The position numbers were made by a program, and so were the translations under genes. A stretch of 64,000 nt of DNA, taken from contig NZ_NEXS01000010.1 in assembly GCF_002810445.1 (NCBI RefSeq), positions 124,001 through 188,000 on the forward strand, read 5' to 3'. Shown in pieces: positions 33,960 to 42,043 of the stretch. Position 1 is the stretch's first letter. Each line of letters opens with the position of its first letter. The stretch is from Advenella sp. S44 (GTDB lineage Bacteria; Pseudomonadota; Gammaproteobacteria; Burkholderiales; Burkholderiaceae_B). Below the pieces are notes generated by a model that was not told where the DNA came from, did no database searches, and saw only the letters and a list, made by a program, of their open reading frames with translations.

Positions 33960-34178
33960 TTAATATTGGCACCAGCCATCTTGATACCCCCAGTCGCATG
34001 CCATATGGGATTGGCCACATTTTAGGATTAATCCACCTTCGGCTGTTATTATCGCGCGATCTTCTGATGATTGAATCAAATAGCTTGTCGCACCCTGTCC
34101 GGTTCGTCCAGCCGAAATTTGCACGGAACGAATGTTGCCGCTGTTACGCTTATCTTCAAGCAAACTCGATAACTTCAT
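33960..34178 (-). CDS. possible small protein upstream of the secreted-protein gene
   Basis: A 72-residue frame starting MKLSSLLEDKR and ending CDWGYQDGWCQY, overlapping the nitroreductase stop by 23 bases. The middle (GATSYLIQSSEDRAIITAEG) reads like real protein, and the C-terminus has three cysteines like its downstream neighbour. No good ribosome site. It could be a small gene or the damaged tail of a larger one. Weak call. Confidence 0.3.
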   Translation of the reverse strand: MKLSSLLEDKRNSGNIRSVQISAGRTGQGATSYLIQSSEDRAIITAEGGLILKCGQSHMACDWGYQDGWCQY

Positions 34179-34773
34179 GCAACGGTTTGCGAGGCTTCTG
34201 CGGCCAGTTCCCCGGCTTCGGATAACCAACCGTGACAATAATGGCAGGTACCTCTGTCGTCGTCAGATTGAATTCGCGCGATAAGCCCTCAGAGTCAAAA
34301 CCAATCATTGCGCCTGTGGCTAACCCCATCCCCTCTGCCGCAAGCATCAATGTCATTGCCGCCAACGATGCAGAGCGAATGGCCTCATCGCGCTGTAATT
34401 CCGGGTTATCGGTATGTGTCCGGGTGGCTTGGGCAACCCATCCATCGATGACCGATTGATCCATGATTCCTGCTTTCGCGGACGGCGCGAGGGCCTGACC
34501 CAATTGCTCGTGAGCAGCCAGTGTGCCACAGATGATGAAGCTCACCGAGGCATCAGCGACCTTCTGCTGCCCATAGGAAACAGCCTTCAAACGCGCTTTG
34601 GCCTCGGGTGAACGGACCGCAATGAACTTCCAGTTCTGGAGGTTGTACGCTGAGGGCGCACGCGTGGCTTGCCCAACCAGCTCCATGATGTCATCGTCGG
34701 ACAGGTGTCGGCCAGGGTCGTAGTAATTGGTCGACACACGTGACTCGATAGCTTGCTTAATCGGGTTGCTCAT
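34156..34773 (-). CDS. nitroreductase-family flavoprotein
   Basis: A 205-residue FMN-dependent nitroreductase-fold protein, which reduces nitro compounds, quinones or enoyl/aldehyde substrates with NAD(P)H. ESRVSTNYYDPGR, TRAPSAYNLQNWKFIAVRS (FMN contact) and MLAAEGMGLATGAMIGFD are family segments. ATG 34773 follows GGAGAA and is preferred over a start four codons earlier. Downstream of, and in the same direction as, the EamA exporter, so it may be in the same MarR-controlled unit. Confidence 0.87.
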   Translation of the reverse strand: MSNPIKQAIESRVSTNYYDPGRHLSDDDIMELVGQATRAPSAYNLQNWKFIAVRSPEAKARLKAVSYGQQKVADASVSFIICGTLAAHEQLGQALAPSAKAGIMDQSVIDGWVAQATRTHTDNPELQRDEAIRSASLAAMTLMLAAEGMGLATGAMIGFDSEGLSREFNLTTTEVPAIIVTVGYPKPGNWPQKPRKPLHEVIEFA

Positions 34774-34826
34774 AGAATTCTCCATTAGATTTGATTGAAC
34801 GGTTTTAAGAAAATGATGACGATGGT

Positions 34827-35702
34827 TTAGTCAGATCGGGCAGTTGTTGCCCATTGCACCGTCAAAATGCTGCCAAGCACCATCAGGAGCCCGACCAGAG
34901 ACACGCCCGTAACGGATTGCCCCAGCAAGGCCCAGCCCAGAATCACTGCCGTCAATGGGCTCAACAACCCCAGCGATAACACTGCCACCGGTGACAGTCG
35001 TGCGATACCACGAAACCACAGCGCATAGGCAAACAGAGCGCCGGCAATGCAGAGGTAGGCATACGCCAGCACTTGCGTCAGGCTCAAAGTAGGCAGTGGC
35101 GCATCCGCCACCAAGGCGACGGGCGCCAACATCAAACCACCCAGTAGCAGTTGCCAGCCGGTCAGGGCAAGCACTGGCATGTCGGTTCTCCAGCGACGAG
35201 TCAAATAGGTCCCGGCAGCCATGCATGCGGCGCCGGCCAACGCAGCGGCAACGCCGATTGGCTCCCAAGTGGAGCTCGGCGACAGCAGCAGAATCGCCAT
35301 GCCCACCACACCCAGCATGCTGGCCCACATTGCCAACTTGATCGGCTTGCGATGATCTACGGCCCATATCAAGGCCATGACCAATAGTGGCTGGATCGCG
35401 CCTACGACCGCTGCCAGTCCTCCAGGAAGGCGATACGCCGCCACAAACAACAACCCCTGAAAAAACCCGATATTCAACGCGGACAATAAGATTAAGCGGC
35501 CCCACTCGCGCCCGGCAGGTAGATGCCGCATGAACAACACGAGCAACAAACCAGCGGGTAGTGCCCTGATTAAAGCGGCGGTAAACGGTCGGTCTGGCGG
35601 GAGCAACTCCGAAGTAACGATATAAGTCGAACCCCAGATGGCAGGCGCCAGGGCGGTCAGGGTAATGTCACCCCAAGCTGAGTAGCGTGATAAACTGGAC
35701 AT
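34827..35702 (-). CDS. EamA-family (DMT) exporter
   Basis: A 291-residue inner-membrane protein with ten predicted spans formed by two EamA repeats (about residues 10-140 and 150-285). PAIWGSTYIVTSELLPPDRP near the start and LSLGLLSPLTAVILGWALLG in the second half are typical of RhaT/YdcZ-like drug/metabolite transporters. Divergent from the MarR gene at 35779; the intervening region holds overlapping inverted repeats. Substrate unknown. Confidence 0.87.
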   Translation of the reverse strand: MSSLSRYSAWGDITLTALAPAIWGSTYIVTSELLPPDRPFTAALIRALPAGLLLVLFMRHLPAGREWGRLILLSALNIGFFQGLLFVAAYRLPGGLAAVVGAIQPLLVMALIWAVDHRKPIKLAMWASMLGVVGMAILLLSPSSTWEPIGVAAALAGAACMAAGTYLTRRWRTDMPVLALTGWQLLLGGLMLAPVALVADAPLPTLSLTQVLAYAYLCIAGALFAYALWFRGIARLSPVAVLSLGLLSPLTAVILGWALLGQSVTGVSLVGLLMVLGSILTVQWATTARSD

Positions 35703-35710
35703 AAAACAAT

Positions 35711-35755
35711 CTTCAATTCAAGATAAAATTGAAGTTTGACGATATTTTATCTTGA
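35711..35755. promoter_or_regulatory. MarR-type operators between exporter and regulator genes
   Basis: Two overlapping inverted repeats fill the gap. CTTCAATT (35711-35718) pairs with AATTGAAG (35727-35734). TCAAGATAAAA (35718-35728) pairs with TTTTATCTTGA (35745-35755). Their position between divergent genes suits binding by the MarR dimer and control of both directions. Confidence 0.6.
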
Positions 35756-35778
35756 TGTCAAGACAAATGGAGAATGCG

Positions 35779-36300
35779 ATGAGAAGTCAGCGACAGCCGG
35801 ACGCGGTGGATACCATCCTTGAACAGTGGCGTCGGGAACGCCCTGACCTGGAAGTCAGTCCGATGGGGCCGATCGGGCGGCTCAAGCGCTGCGCTGCGTT
35901 ACTACAGCTCAAACTGGACAAGATATACTCGGAATTCGGCTTGAGTAATTGGGAGTTCGATGTACTGGCCACGCTAAGACGCTCTGGTGATCCCTATTGC
36001 CTAACGCCAACAGCGCTATTTGCAGCATTAATGATCACATCCGGTACGATGACCCACAGGATTCAGCGGCTGGAGGCTGCCGGCTGGGTGCAGCGCATAC
36101 CGAACCGCAACGATGCACGCAGTATGCTGGTCCAACTGACCCCGGCGGGGCTTGAACTGATTGATCGTGCCGTCAAGGCGCACGTTGAGAACGAACGGGA
36201 AATCCTGACGCTGATTCAGCCTGATGCGCTGGCCGCTCTGGATGAACGGCTCGCTGAGTTGCTATCGACGCTGGAAACCCCGAAAGACACGCCGAGCTAA
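35779..36300 (+). CDS. MarR-family transcriptional regulator
   Basis: A 173-residue winged-helix dimeric regulator. KIYSEFGLSNWEFDVLATLR and FAALMITSGTMTHRIQRLEA form the helix-turn-helix and recognition helix; NRNDARSMLVQLTPAG is the wing. ATG 35779 is chosen because GGAG lies six bases upstream; a TTG and two ATG codons upstream (35752-35767) are in the same frame but fall in the operator. Probably represses the divergent EamA exporter and itself, released by a phenolic or other small ligand. Confidence 0.85.
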   Translation: MRSQRQPDAVDTILEQWRRERPDLEVSPMGPIGRLKRCAALLQLKLDKIYSEFGLSNWEFDVLATLRRSGDPYCLTPTALFAALMITSGTMTHRIQRLEAAGWVQRIPNRNDARSMLVQLTPAGLELIDRAVKAHVENEREILTLIQPDALAALDERLAELLSTLETPKDTPS

Positions 36301-36318
36301 GCGAAGCGCCGCTCTTTG

Positions 36319-36352
36319 GCAACAATAAGGACCCATGTCTTCATATTGTTGC
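36319..36352. repeat. inverted repeat after the MarR gene
   Basis: GCAACAATA (36319-36327) and TATTGTTGC (36344-36352) are perfect 9-bp arms around a 16-base loop, 19 bases after the MarR stop. No T-run follows. It could still act as a weak terminator or mRNA-end hairpin. Confidence 0.4.
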
Positions 36353-36406
36353 TACTGATAGAACGATATAAACACTGAAGGAGTCATCGAAATAACATGT
36401 CGTAAT

Positions 36407-36443
36407 GGACATAGATAGATTTTTTCCTGTTATTTCTATGTCC
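36407..36443. repeat. second inverted repeat after the MarR gene
   Basis: GGACATAGA (36407-36415) and TCTATGTCC (36435-36443) are perfect 9-bp arms with a 19-base T-rich loop. It lies between convergent MarR and hypothetical genes. Confidence 0.4.
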
Positions 36444-36530
36444 GATACAGATGGGATCTACTCCCTCAATGCTACCGCAATAGCTGCTTTTCAAGAGATA
36501 TATAAGGGCCAAGTAAACCGTTATTATCGA

Positions 36531-37076
36531 TTAATGAGACACTGGCGCTGATTGATATGCAGACTTAAGCAACGGGTCAGATTTCCAATCAGAGAAGTCT
36601 CGCTTGATTTGTTCAACAGTAAAAAGATGTTCAAGTATCCCCGTTTCTATGCTTAATTTTACTGCCGATGAGCCGTCTATATATAGCTGCCTTAACCAGT
36701 TTTTTATCTCATCAATGTGATCCCGCGGTATTTGATTGTCCTGAAAGACAGAAATAAACCAACGGGTAAAATCGTGCGCCGCTGTGTACCGAGACAAAAC
36801 AAAAGAATCTAGGTCATACGCCAGCGCCAAATCCTCTGTAATACATCGTTCATAGAACCTCAGGAATAGGTCTTTGTAATCTTCGAACGCCAACGGCGGC
36901 TCAATACGATTCGTGTACACACGTTTCAACAGCAGAGAATATATCGCCCCCATTGTATTAATATCCTGCGACCGCATCCAGCCAAGGACAACATTCCGCT
37001 TTAGTTTGCCGACATTTGGTGATTCCGGATCTCCAAAGCTGGCTAAGATACTGTTTAAGTCCTCGTTCATTTCCAT
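36531..37076 (-). CDS. hypothetical protein
   Basis: A 181-residue soluble, mostly helical, acidic protein that I cannot assign. It begins MEMNEDLNSILASFGDPESP, has no signal peptide or membrane segment, and contains aromatic-rich stretches such as DLFLRFYERCITEDLALAYD. Composition is AT-rich compared with most of the window, and it stands alone between noncoding gaps, a pattern often seen for acquired genes. Immunity-type or small regulatory proteins look like this, but there is no evidence for either. Confidence 0.5.
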   Translation of the reverse strand: MEMNEDLNSILASFGDPESPNVGKLKRNVVLGWMRSQDINTMGAIYSLLLKRVYTNRIEPPLAFEDYKDLFLRFYERCITEDLALAYDLDSFVLSRYTAAHDFTRWFISVFQDNQIPRDHIDEIKNWLRQLYIDGSSAVKLSIETGILEHLFTVEQIKRDFSDWKSDPLLKSAYQSAPVSH

Positions 37077-37446
37077 CCCTTACTGTTTTCGGGGGTTGCT
37101 GTGAGAATCAGCAGCTGGGACTGTTGGCCGCTGCCGTGTGCCTAAATTTGTTCGCTTTTTCTGTAGCTCGTTATCTGCATATTCTCTTACGAACTGGTGC
37201 AAAGTGGATTGGTTCACAACGATGCCATTGAGCGCCAAGAATGCCAAAATTTTTCGTTCCGTGAAGCCCTCTTATAAGTACGAGCTGGAACCAGGTGCTA
37301 ATGGCCAGGGCAGAAAACAGCAGATCGAATGCAAAGCATTATTGATGTATACATACTATGCGTCAATAAACATTGATGCGTGCTTACCCGTCAATATGGC
37401 AATCAACTGAAATTACGTGCGTATACACAGCTGCGAACGATATGAC
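37077..37446. other. 370-base gap, no gene supported
   Basis: AT-rich region between the hypothetical gene and the hairpin before the alpha/beta hydrolase. A 90-codon plus-strand frame (37138-37410) shows no ribosome site and no recognisable domain. I see no RNA gene. Confidence 0.45.
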
Positions 37447-37477
37447 GGCAGGGCACTATGTGACATAGTGCCCTGCC
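37447..37477. repeat. perfect 14-bp hairpin, probable transcription end
   Basis: Arms 37447-37460 and 37464-37477 are exact complements around a TGA loop (GGCAGGGCACTATG and its mirror). It lies nine bases after the stop codon of the alpha/beta hydrolase read on the minus strand. No T-run follows on either strand, so if it is a terminator it is not the classic type. It may instead protect the mRNA 3' end. Confidence 0.5.
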
Positions 37478-37485
37478 AGTTGCCC

Positions 37486-38313
37486 TCAAGCAGTGATGAA
37501 GGCGTGAACATCGGCGTTGAAGCGTTCGGCCTGCACCTGTGCTAGTCCGTGGCTTCCGCCTTCGTAAATCTTCAACTCTGAGTTCTTAACGATCTTGGCT
37601 GCTTTGAGAGCAGAGGCAGCAATTGGAACGATTTGATCGTCGGAACCATGGATAATGAGCGTCGGCTTATCGATCGCCCTCAGATCCGCCGTGTAATCAA
37701 CCTCGGAAAATTCGCCGATACAATCGTACTGGCCCTTGATACCGCCGGCGAGACCCTGCAGACGAAAGCTTTGTCGGAAGCCATCATCGATTTTAGCTCC
37801 GTCACGATTAAAGCCGTAAAAAGGTAGCGTCAGGTCGTAGTAGAATTGCGATCGATTGCTCGCCACGCCGGCGCGGATGTCATCGAAAGCTTCGCCCGGC
37901 GTGCCTTCCGGATTATCATCCGTTTTCAACATCAGAGGAGGCACCGCGCCGACCAGCACCACCTTCGACACACGCTTGGTGCCATGGCGACCGATGTAAT
38001 GAGCGATTTCGCCACCACCGGTCGAATGACCAATCAACACTGCGTTCTTCAAGTCCAGCTTTTCAAGCACTTCGGCCAGATCATCCGCATACTGGTCCAT
38101 ATTATTGCCGTCCCAGGGCTGGTCGGATCGCCCATGGCCACGGCGGTCATGGGCGATGACCCGAAACCCCGCCTGACCGAAATAGAGAAGCTGAGCGTCC
38201 CAGGCATCCGATGACAGAGGCCAGCCGTGAGCGAAAACAATGGCTTGACCATCGCGCGGTCCCCAGTCCTTAAAAAAAATGTTAGTGTCGTCCTTCGTCT
38301 TTATCGTGCTCAT
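37486..38313 (-). CDS. alpha/beta hydrolase, non-heme chloroperoxidase/esterase-like
   Basis: A 275-residue alpha/beta hydrolase of the cofactor-free haloperoxidase type; family members act as esterases or perhydrolases. The nucleophile is Ser97 in LIGHSTGGGE, the acid Asp lies in IIHGSDDQIVP and the His in GGSHGLAQV. VFAHGWPLSSDAWDAQLLYF and IAHDRRGHGRS are characteristic. No signal peptide. It stands alone, with a strong hairpin directly after its stop. Confidence 0.87.
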   Translation of the reverse strand: MSTIKTKDDTNIFFKDWGPRDGQAIVFAHGWPLSSDAWDAQLLYFGQAGFRVIAHDRRGHGRSDQPWDGNNMDQYADDLAEVLEKLDLKNAVLIGHSTGGGEIAHYIGRHGTKRVSKVVLVGAVPPLMLKTDDNPEGTPGEAFDDIRAGVASNRSQFYYDLTLPFYGFNRDGAKIDDGFRQSFRLQGLAGGIKGQYDCIGEFSEVDYTADLRAIDKPTLIIHGSDDQIVPIAASALKAAKIVKNSELKIYEGGSHGLAQVQAERFNADVHAFITA

Positions 38314-38572
38314 GATGAGATTTCCTTTTGCAGTGAGTGCGGGATAAACCGCGTTGAATTAGTCAGAGGTGAAGGGTCCATTGAAGGCAGGCGCTGCCAA
38401 ACCCGCCATGTTCAGCGCGCTGACGAACGAAGCGCATTAGGTGTGCCCGGCCAATGACTGTAATCGAACAAGGCACGTTTCAGGCACACGCAGTGGATGT
38501 TTCGATTATCAGCTGAGCGCCTGAAAACACGATTTTTGCAATCAGCGAGCGTCGTGAATACCTTCAGTTTAC

Positions 38573-39265
38573 TCAATCGGCTTTACTTTCGGCTAGGATG
38601 GCGACCAAAGTCCGCGCCGTTTCGGCCGATGATCCCGGATTTTGGCCGGTAAGAAGCTGACCGTCGCGTACAGTGTGAACACCCCAGTCCTTAACTCTGG
38701 AAAAAATTGCACCGAGGGCAATAAGCTCATCCTCAACAAGGAACGGGACGACCTTTGCTAGACCCACGGCTTCTTCCTCTCGGTTGGTGAAGCCGGTGAC
38801 TTGCCGCCCTTGTACAAATGGTGAGCCATCGGCGTTTTTTACGCGGTGCAATACACCCGGCGCATGGCAAACAAGGCCGATGGTCTTGCCGGCGGCAATA
38901 AAGGATTCGATCAGCTTGATCGAGTGTGGGTCCTCAGCAAGATCCCACATTGGCCCGTGGCCGCCAGGGTAGAAGACTGTGTCGAAGTCCTTCTGGTCGA
39001 CGGTGTCCAGGCGAACAGTTTGAGCCAGCTGAGCCTTGGCAGCCTCGTCAGCGCTGAAACGACGCGTCATTTCAGTCTGGTTCGCCGGCTCGTCACTTTT
39101 CGGGTCAAGCGGCGGCTGACCGCCCTTGGGAGAAGCAAGAGTGATATCAGCACCGGCCTCTTTGAATGCGTAGTAAGGTGCGGCCAATTCCTCGAGCCAG
39201 AAGCCCGTTTTCTTGCCGGTATCGCCGAGAGTGTCGTGTGAGGTGAGTACTAGGAGAACTTTCAT
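38573..39265 (-). CDS. DJ-1/PfpI-family protein (Hsp31-like)
   Basis: A 230-residue DJ-1/PfpI superfamily protein with the class I amidotransferase-like fold; relatives act as glyoxalase III, chaperones or isocyanide hydratases. Cys133 and His134 (GLVCHAPG) form the nucleophile elbow, and Glu26 in FWLEEL is the usual partner. ATG 39265 gives the normal start MKVLLVLTSHDTLGDTGKKTG with AGAAGGA upstream, although the frame is open 36 codons further. Divergent from the LysR gene at 39429, its likely regulator. Confidence 0.85.
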   Translation of the reverse strand: MKVLLVLTSHDTLGDTGKKTGFWLEELAAPYYAFKEAGADITLASPKGGQPPLDPKSDEPANQTEMTRRFSADEAAKAQLAQTVRLDTVDQKDFDTVFYPGGHGPMWDLAEDPHSIKLIESFIAAGKTIGLVCHAPGVLHRVKNADGSPFVQGRQVTGFTNREEEAVGLAKVVPFLVEDELIALGAIFSRVKDWGVHTVRDGQLLTGQNPGSSAETARTLVAILAESKAD

Positions 39266-39428
39266 TTGCTTTAATCCTTCTGAGATATATGCGGATAAGC
39301 CGCTACTTCCGAAATACATTGTTCGATAAAGCCACGGTTGTGACTCCATGGTTAAATGATGACATCTCTGCACATATTGGAGAAATTTATTTCTTTTATT
39401 TTAGATATTGATTTGAGATAATAACTGT

Positions 39429-40337
39429 ATGAAATACGATTTGAACCTGATGCCCGTATTCCTTGCACTTATGGAAGAGCGAAGCGTAACCAGAGCTGCC
39501 GCACGATTAGGCATGACACAACCGGCCCTCTCCAATTCTCTGACCCGTCTGCGTGATACCCTTCGTGATCCGCTGTTCATTCGGGAACGTTACGGCATAA
39601 AGCCCACGCAGCTTGCAGAAAACATCGCCCCACGCATCGAAGCGGCGCTCGCCCAGTTGGACGAGCTGATTGTCAATCAGCAGAAATTTCAGCCGGAAGA
39701 TGCCGACCGGTTATTCACTCTCGCACCCAATAGCTATGCGGAGCTGACACTGATGCCGGATCTTGTCGCCAGGCTCCGTGACCTAGCACCTGATATCAAA
39801 CTTCGCTTTACGGCCTTCGGCAATGATCTGTCTGAAACTGGCGTCATCTCCGGCACCACAGCAATGGTTCTCGGGCGAATTGTCGATCCGCCCGACAATC
39901 TCATCGTCCAGCATCTCATGGATGAAAGTCTTGCCTGCGTGGTGCGCAAAGATCATCCAGACATTGGCTCCAGTATTTCCCGAGAGCAATACGAAAGTCT
40001 CAAACACGTGAATGTGCTACCGCCTGGCCGCCTGCGGGTGGGCCTTTTCCAGGCTCTGGACAAACATAATTTGAAGCGCGATGTTGCCATTTCAGTTACT
40101 CATTTTCTCACCGTGCCTGAGATGATTGCAGTCACTGATTACTGCGCAACATTGCCCAGTCTGATTTGCCGCAAACTCGAGCGCGATCCGCGACTTAAAG
40201 TCATCCCCGCCCCGGTTGATCTTGGGACCTTTCCACTAGAGATGGCGTGGCATGTCCGCTATCGCAATGACCCGGCACATCGGTGGCTAAGATCGCTTGT
40301 CGCCGAAATGGCTACACGGCTTTCAGAAAATCAATAG
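39429..40337 (+). CDS. LysR-family transcriptional regulator
   Basis: A 302-residue LysR-type protein. The helix-turn-helix lies at residues 3-62 (LNLMPVFLALMEERSVTRAA, then LGMTQPALSNSLTRLRDTL), with the effector domain from about 90. The PLFIRERYGIKPTQLA segment puts it in the NodD-like branch. Divergent from the DJ-1/PfpI gene across 163 bases and convergent with the alpha/beta hydrolase gene at 40396. Confidence 0.88.
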   Translation: MKYDLNLMPVFLALMEERSVTRAAARLGMTQPALSNSLTRLRDTLRDPLFIRERYGIKPTQLAENIAPRIEAALAQLDELIVNQQKFQPEDADRLFTLAPNSYAELTLMPDLVARLRDLAPDIKLRFTAFGNDLSETGVISGTTAMVLGRIVDPPDNLIVQHLMDESLACVVRKDHPDIGSSISREQYESLKHVNVLPPGRLRVGLFQALDKHNLKRDVAISVTHFLTVPEMIAVTDYCATLPSLICRKLERDPRLKVIPAPVDLGTFPLEMAWHVRYRNDPAHRWLRSLVAEMATRLSENQ

Positions 40338-40395
40338 GTCTTCGCTCTTCTGCAAGGACCACCACAAAGACACCGAGGTACCTGTGTTCTGGAAT

Positions 40396-41160
40396 TCAGT
40401 CGACGGATGTAGCAGCTTGCTTGATGAGAGCGGCGACCTCGCCAGGATGTGAGATCAGCAGTAAGTGGCCGCCTGCAATTTCTATTACCTTTGCGCCAGA
40501 ACGTTTTGACATTTTCCGTTGCAGCTCTGGTGCCAGGGTGCGATCCGCGGTGGCGACGGCCGCCCACACCGGTTTATCGTGCCAAGCTGCAGCGTTAGCT
40601 TTATCATTGAAAATCGAGGTATTGGCAGGCGTCTGGAACATCGCCGTATATCGTGCGTCGGCTTCGGATAATCCGTTCGCCACATTAGAGATCCAGGCGT
40701 CGGGCTCGACCACGTAGTAGCCATCGTCCATCAATTGAATTGCTTCTTGAGGCATTTTCGCTGGCATCGAGGCATTTAGGTCGGCAAGGCTTTCGCCAAC
40801 CTCGGGCTGAAAGGCAGCAATGTATACCAGAGCCTTTACATCGGACTCAGTACCAACCTGGCTAATAACCATCCCACCATAGGAATGACCGACAAGCACA
40901 ACACTATCACCGTGTGCATCGATAGCACGGCGCGCGGCGGCAATGTCGTCCTCCATGGAGGTCATTGGCAGTTGAACGACTGAGACGCGATAGTTGTCGT
41001 GTGTCAGTTGGTCGTAGACCGCGCGCCAGGCACCGCCATCCATGTTCATGCCGTGGACGAGAACGATGTGGCTCGCCTTTGCCGCAACCGGATTGGGAAC
41101 CATAACCGCTGCAGCAATCACTACCAAGACTGACATAACACGGGCTTTTATTGAGTTCAT
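40396..41160 (-). CDS. exported alpha/beta hydrolase
   Basis: A 254-residue alpha/beta hydrolase with an N-terminal signal peptide (MNSIKARVMSVLVVIAAAV, cleavage near NPVAAKA), so periplasmic. The nucleophile is the Ser in VLVGHSYGGMV, the oxyanion loop VLVHGMNMDGGAW, and the late His IAGGHLLLISHPGEV. It resembles the EstA/salicylate esterase-like group with a Met-rich lid. Substrate unknown. The neighbour is a convergent LysR gene. Confidence 0.83.
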   Translation of the reverse strand: MNSIKARVMSVLVVIAAAVMVPNPVAAKASHIVLVHGMNMDGGAWRAVYDQLTHDNYRVSVVQLPMTSMEDDIAAARRAIDAHGDSVVLVGHSYGGMVISQVGTESDVKALVYIAAFQPEVGESLADLNASMPAKMPQEAIQLMDDGYYVVEPDAWISNVANGLSEADARYTAMFQTPANTSIFNDKANAAAWHDKPVWAAVATADRTLAPELQRKMSKRSGAKVIEIAGGHLLLISHPGEVAALIKQAATSVD

Positions 41161-41248
41161 TCGTGGTCTCCGGTTAGATTCAACTTCGATGTAGCAAAGC
41201 CATTATGTACAAAGCTGATGTACCGCTCTCACTATGCTTGGCTGCGTA

Positions 41249-41914
41249 TTACTCGGCGCTAGAAGCTGCCTGCAGCGAGGCGGCGAACAGCGGCTTCCAA
41301 GATTCGATATGACGGGTAATCAAAGCGGTGATCGCCTCGCATTGATGCGTGGCAGCCAGCTCGATCATCTCGTAGTGCTCACTCACCGAGGCTCGTTGGC
41401 GTTCTTTGCCTTCCGCAGAGTGAATTCCATAGAGCCGCATGTCGGCCCGAAGATTCATAATCATCCGCGTTAGTAACGGGTTGCCAGCGCGCGCGATCAG
41501 CGCTTCATGGAAACAGCGATCCGATTCAATGTACAGACCCACATCTTCATCCTTTACCGCCTGCGCGACGACATCGGCAAGCTCGATAAGCGGTGCCGTG
41601 TCAGTCAAACCGTTGTGCGCCAGCGTAGACAGCGCTCCAGATTCCAACATGACACGTACGTCGAAATGATTCTCCAAGTCTTGCAGTGTGATCGCTTGAA
41701 CCCGGAAGCCACGATTGCGCAAGGGTTCAACAAGACCTGATCGGCTCAATTCCAGTAGTGCTTCACGTACGGGCGTTGTAGACACGCCCAGCTCGTTCGC
41801 CAAGCTTGGGACAGAGTAAATCATTCCTGGCGCAGCAGCGCCAGAGACGATCTGGGAACGCAGTTGGGCAATAACCGATTCTCTCAAATTTGTAGGCGGC
41901 ACCAATCTAGCCAT
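41249..41914 (-). CDS. GntR-family (FCD) regulator of the molybdoenzyme operon
   Basis: A 221-residue FadR-type regulator: winged helix at about residues 8-75 (LANELGVSTTPVREALLELS) and an all-helical FCD ligand domain from about 82 (FDVRVMLESGALSTL, SDRCFHEALIARAGN). GGAG lies upstream of ATG 41914. A TAGCGCGTGACGC half-site at 41980, close to its promoter, recurs twice before the operon at 48559 and 48599, so it very probably controls itself and the molybdoenzyme operon. It follows that operon on the same strand. Confidence 0.87.
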   Translation of the reverse strand: MARLVPPTNLRESVIAQLRSQIVSGAAAPGMIYSVPSLANELGVSTTPVREALLELSRSGLVEPLRNRGFRVQAITLQDLENHFDVRVMLESGALSTLAHNGLTDTAPLIELADVVAQAVKDEDVGLYIESDRCFHEALIARAGNPLLTRMIMNLRADMRLYGIHSAEGKERQRASVSEHYEMIELAATHQCEAITALITRHIESWKPLFAASLQAASSAE

Positions 41915-41979
41915 ACGGGTCCATCTCCATCGTGATTCATAGGGAATGTGCCCTTCACTTTAACAGAAATTCGACATAA

Positions 41980-41992
41980 TAGCGCGTGACGC
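41980..41992. promoter_or_regulatory. GntR half-site (autoregulatory copy)
   Basis: TAGCGCGTGACGC, 66 bases upstream of the GntR start. The same 13 bases occur at 48560-48572 and, inverted, at 48598-48610 in front of the molybdoenzyme gene. Confidence 0.65.
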
Positions 41993-42043
41993 GCCGCAGT
42001 TAGTCGACGGCATCCCCCCTCTGCCGAGGCAAACGCGGGCGCC

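Noticed and set aside
37138-37410. A 90-codon plus-strand frame starting MPKFVRFF or, internally, MPLSAKNAKIF, faintly like the start of an integrase
   Set aside because: No ribosome site, no catalytic part, no tRNA or attachment site nearby, and only a few residues of resemblance. Treated as noncoding.
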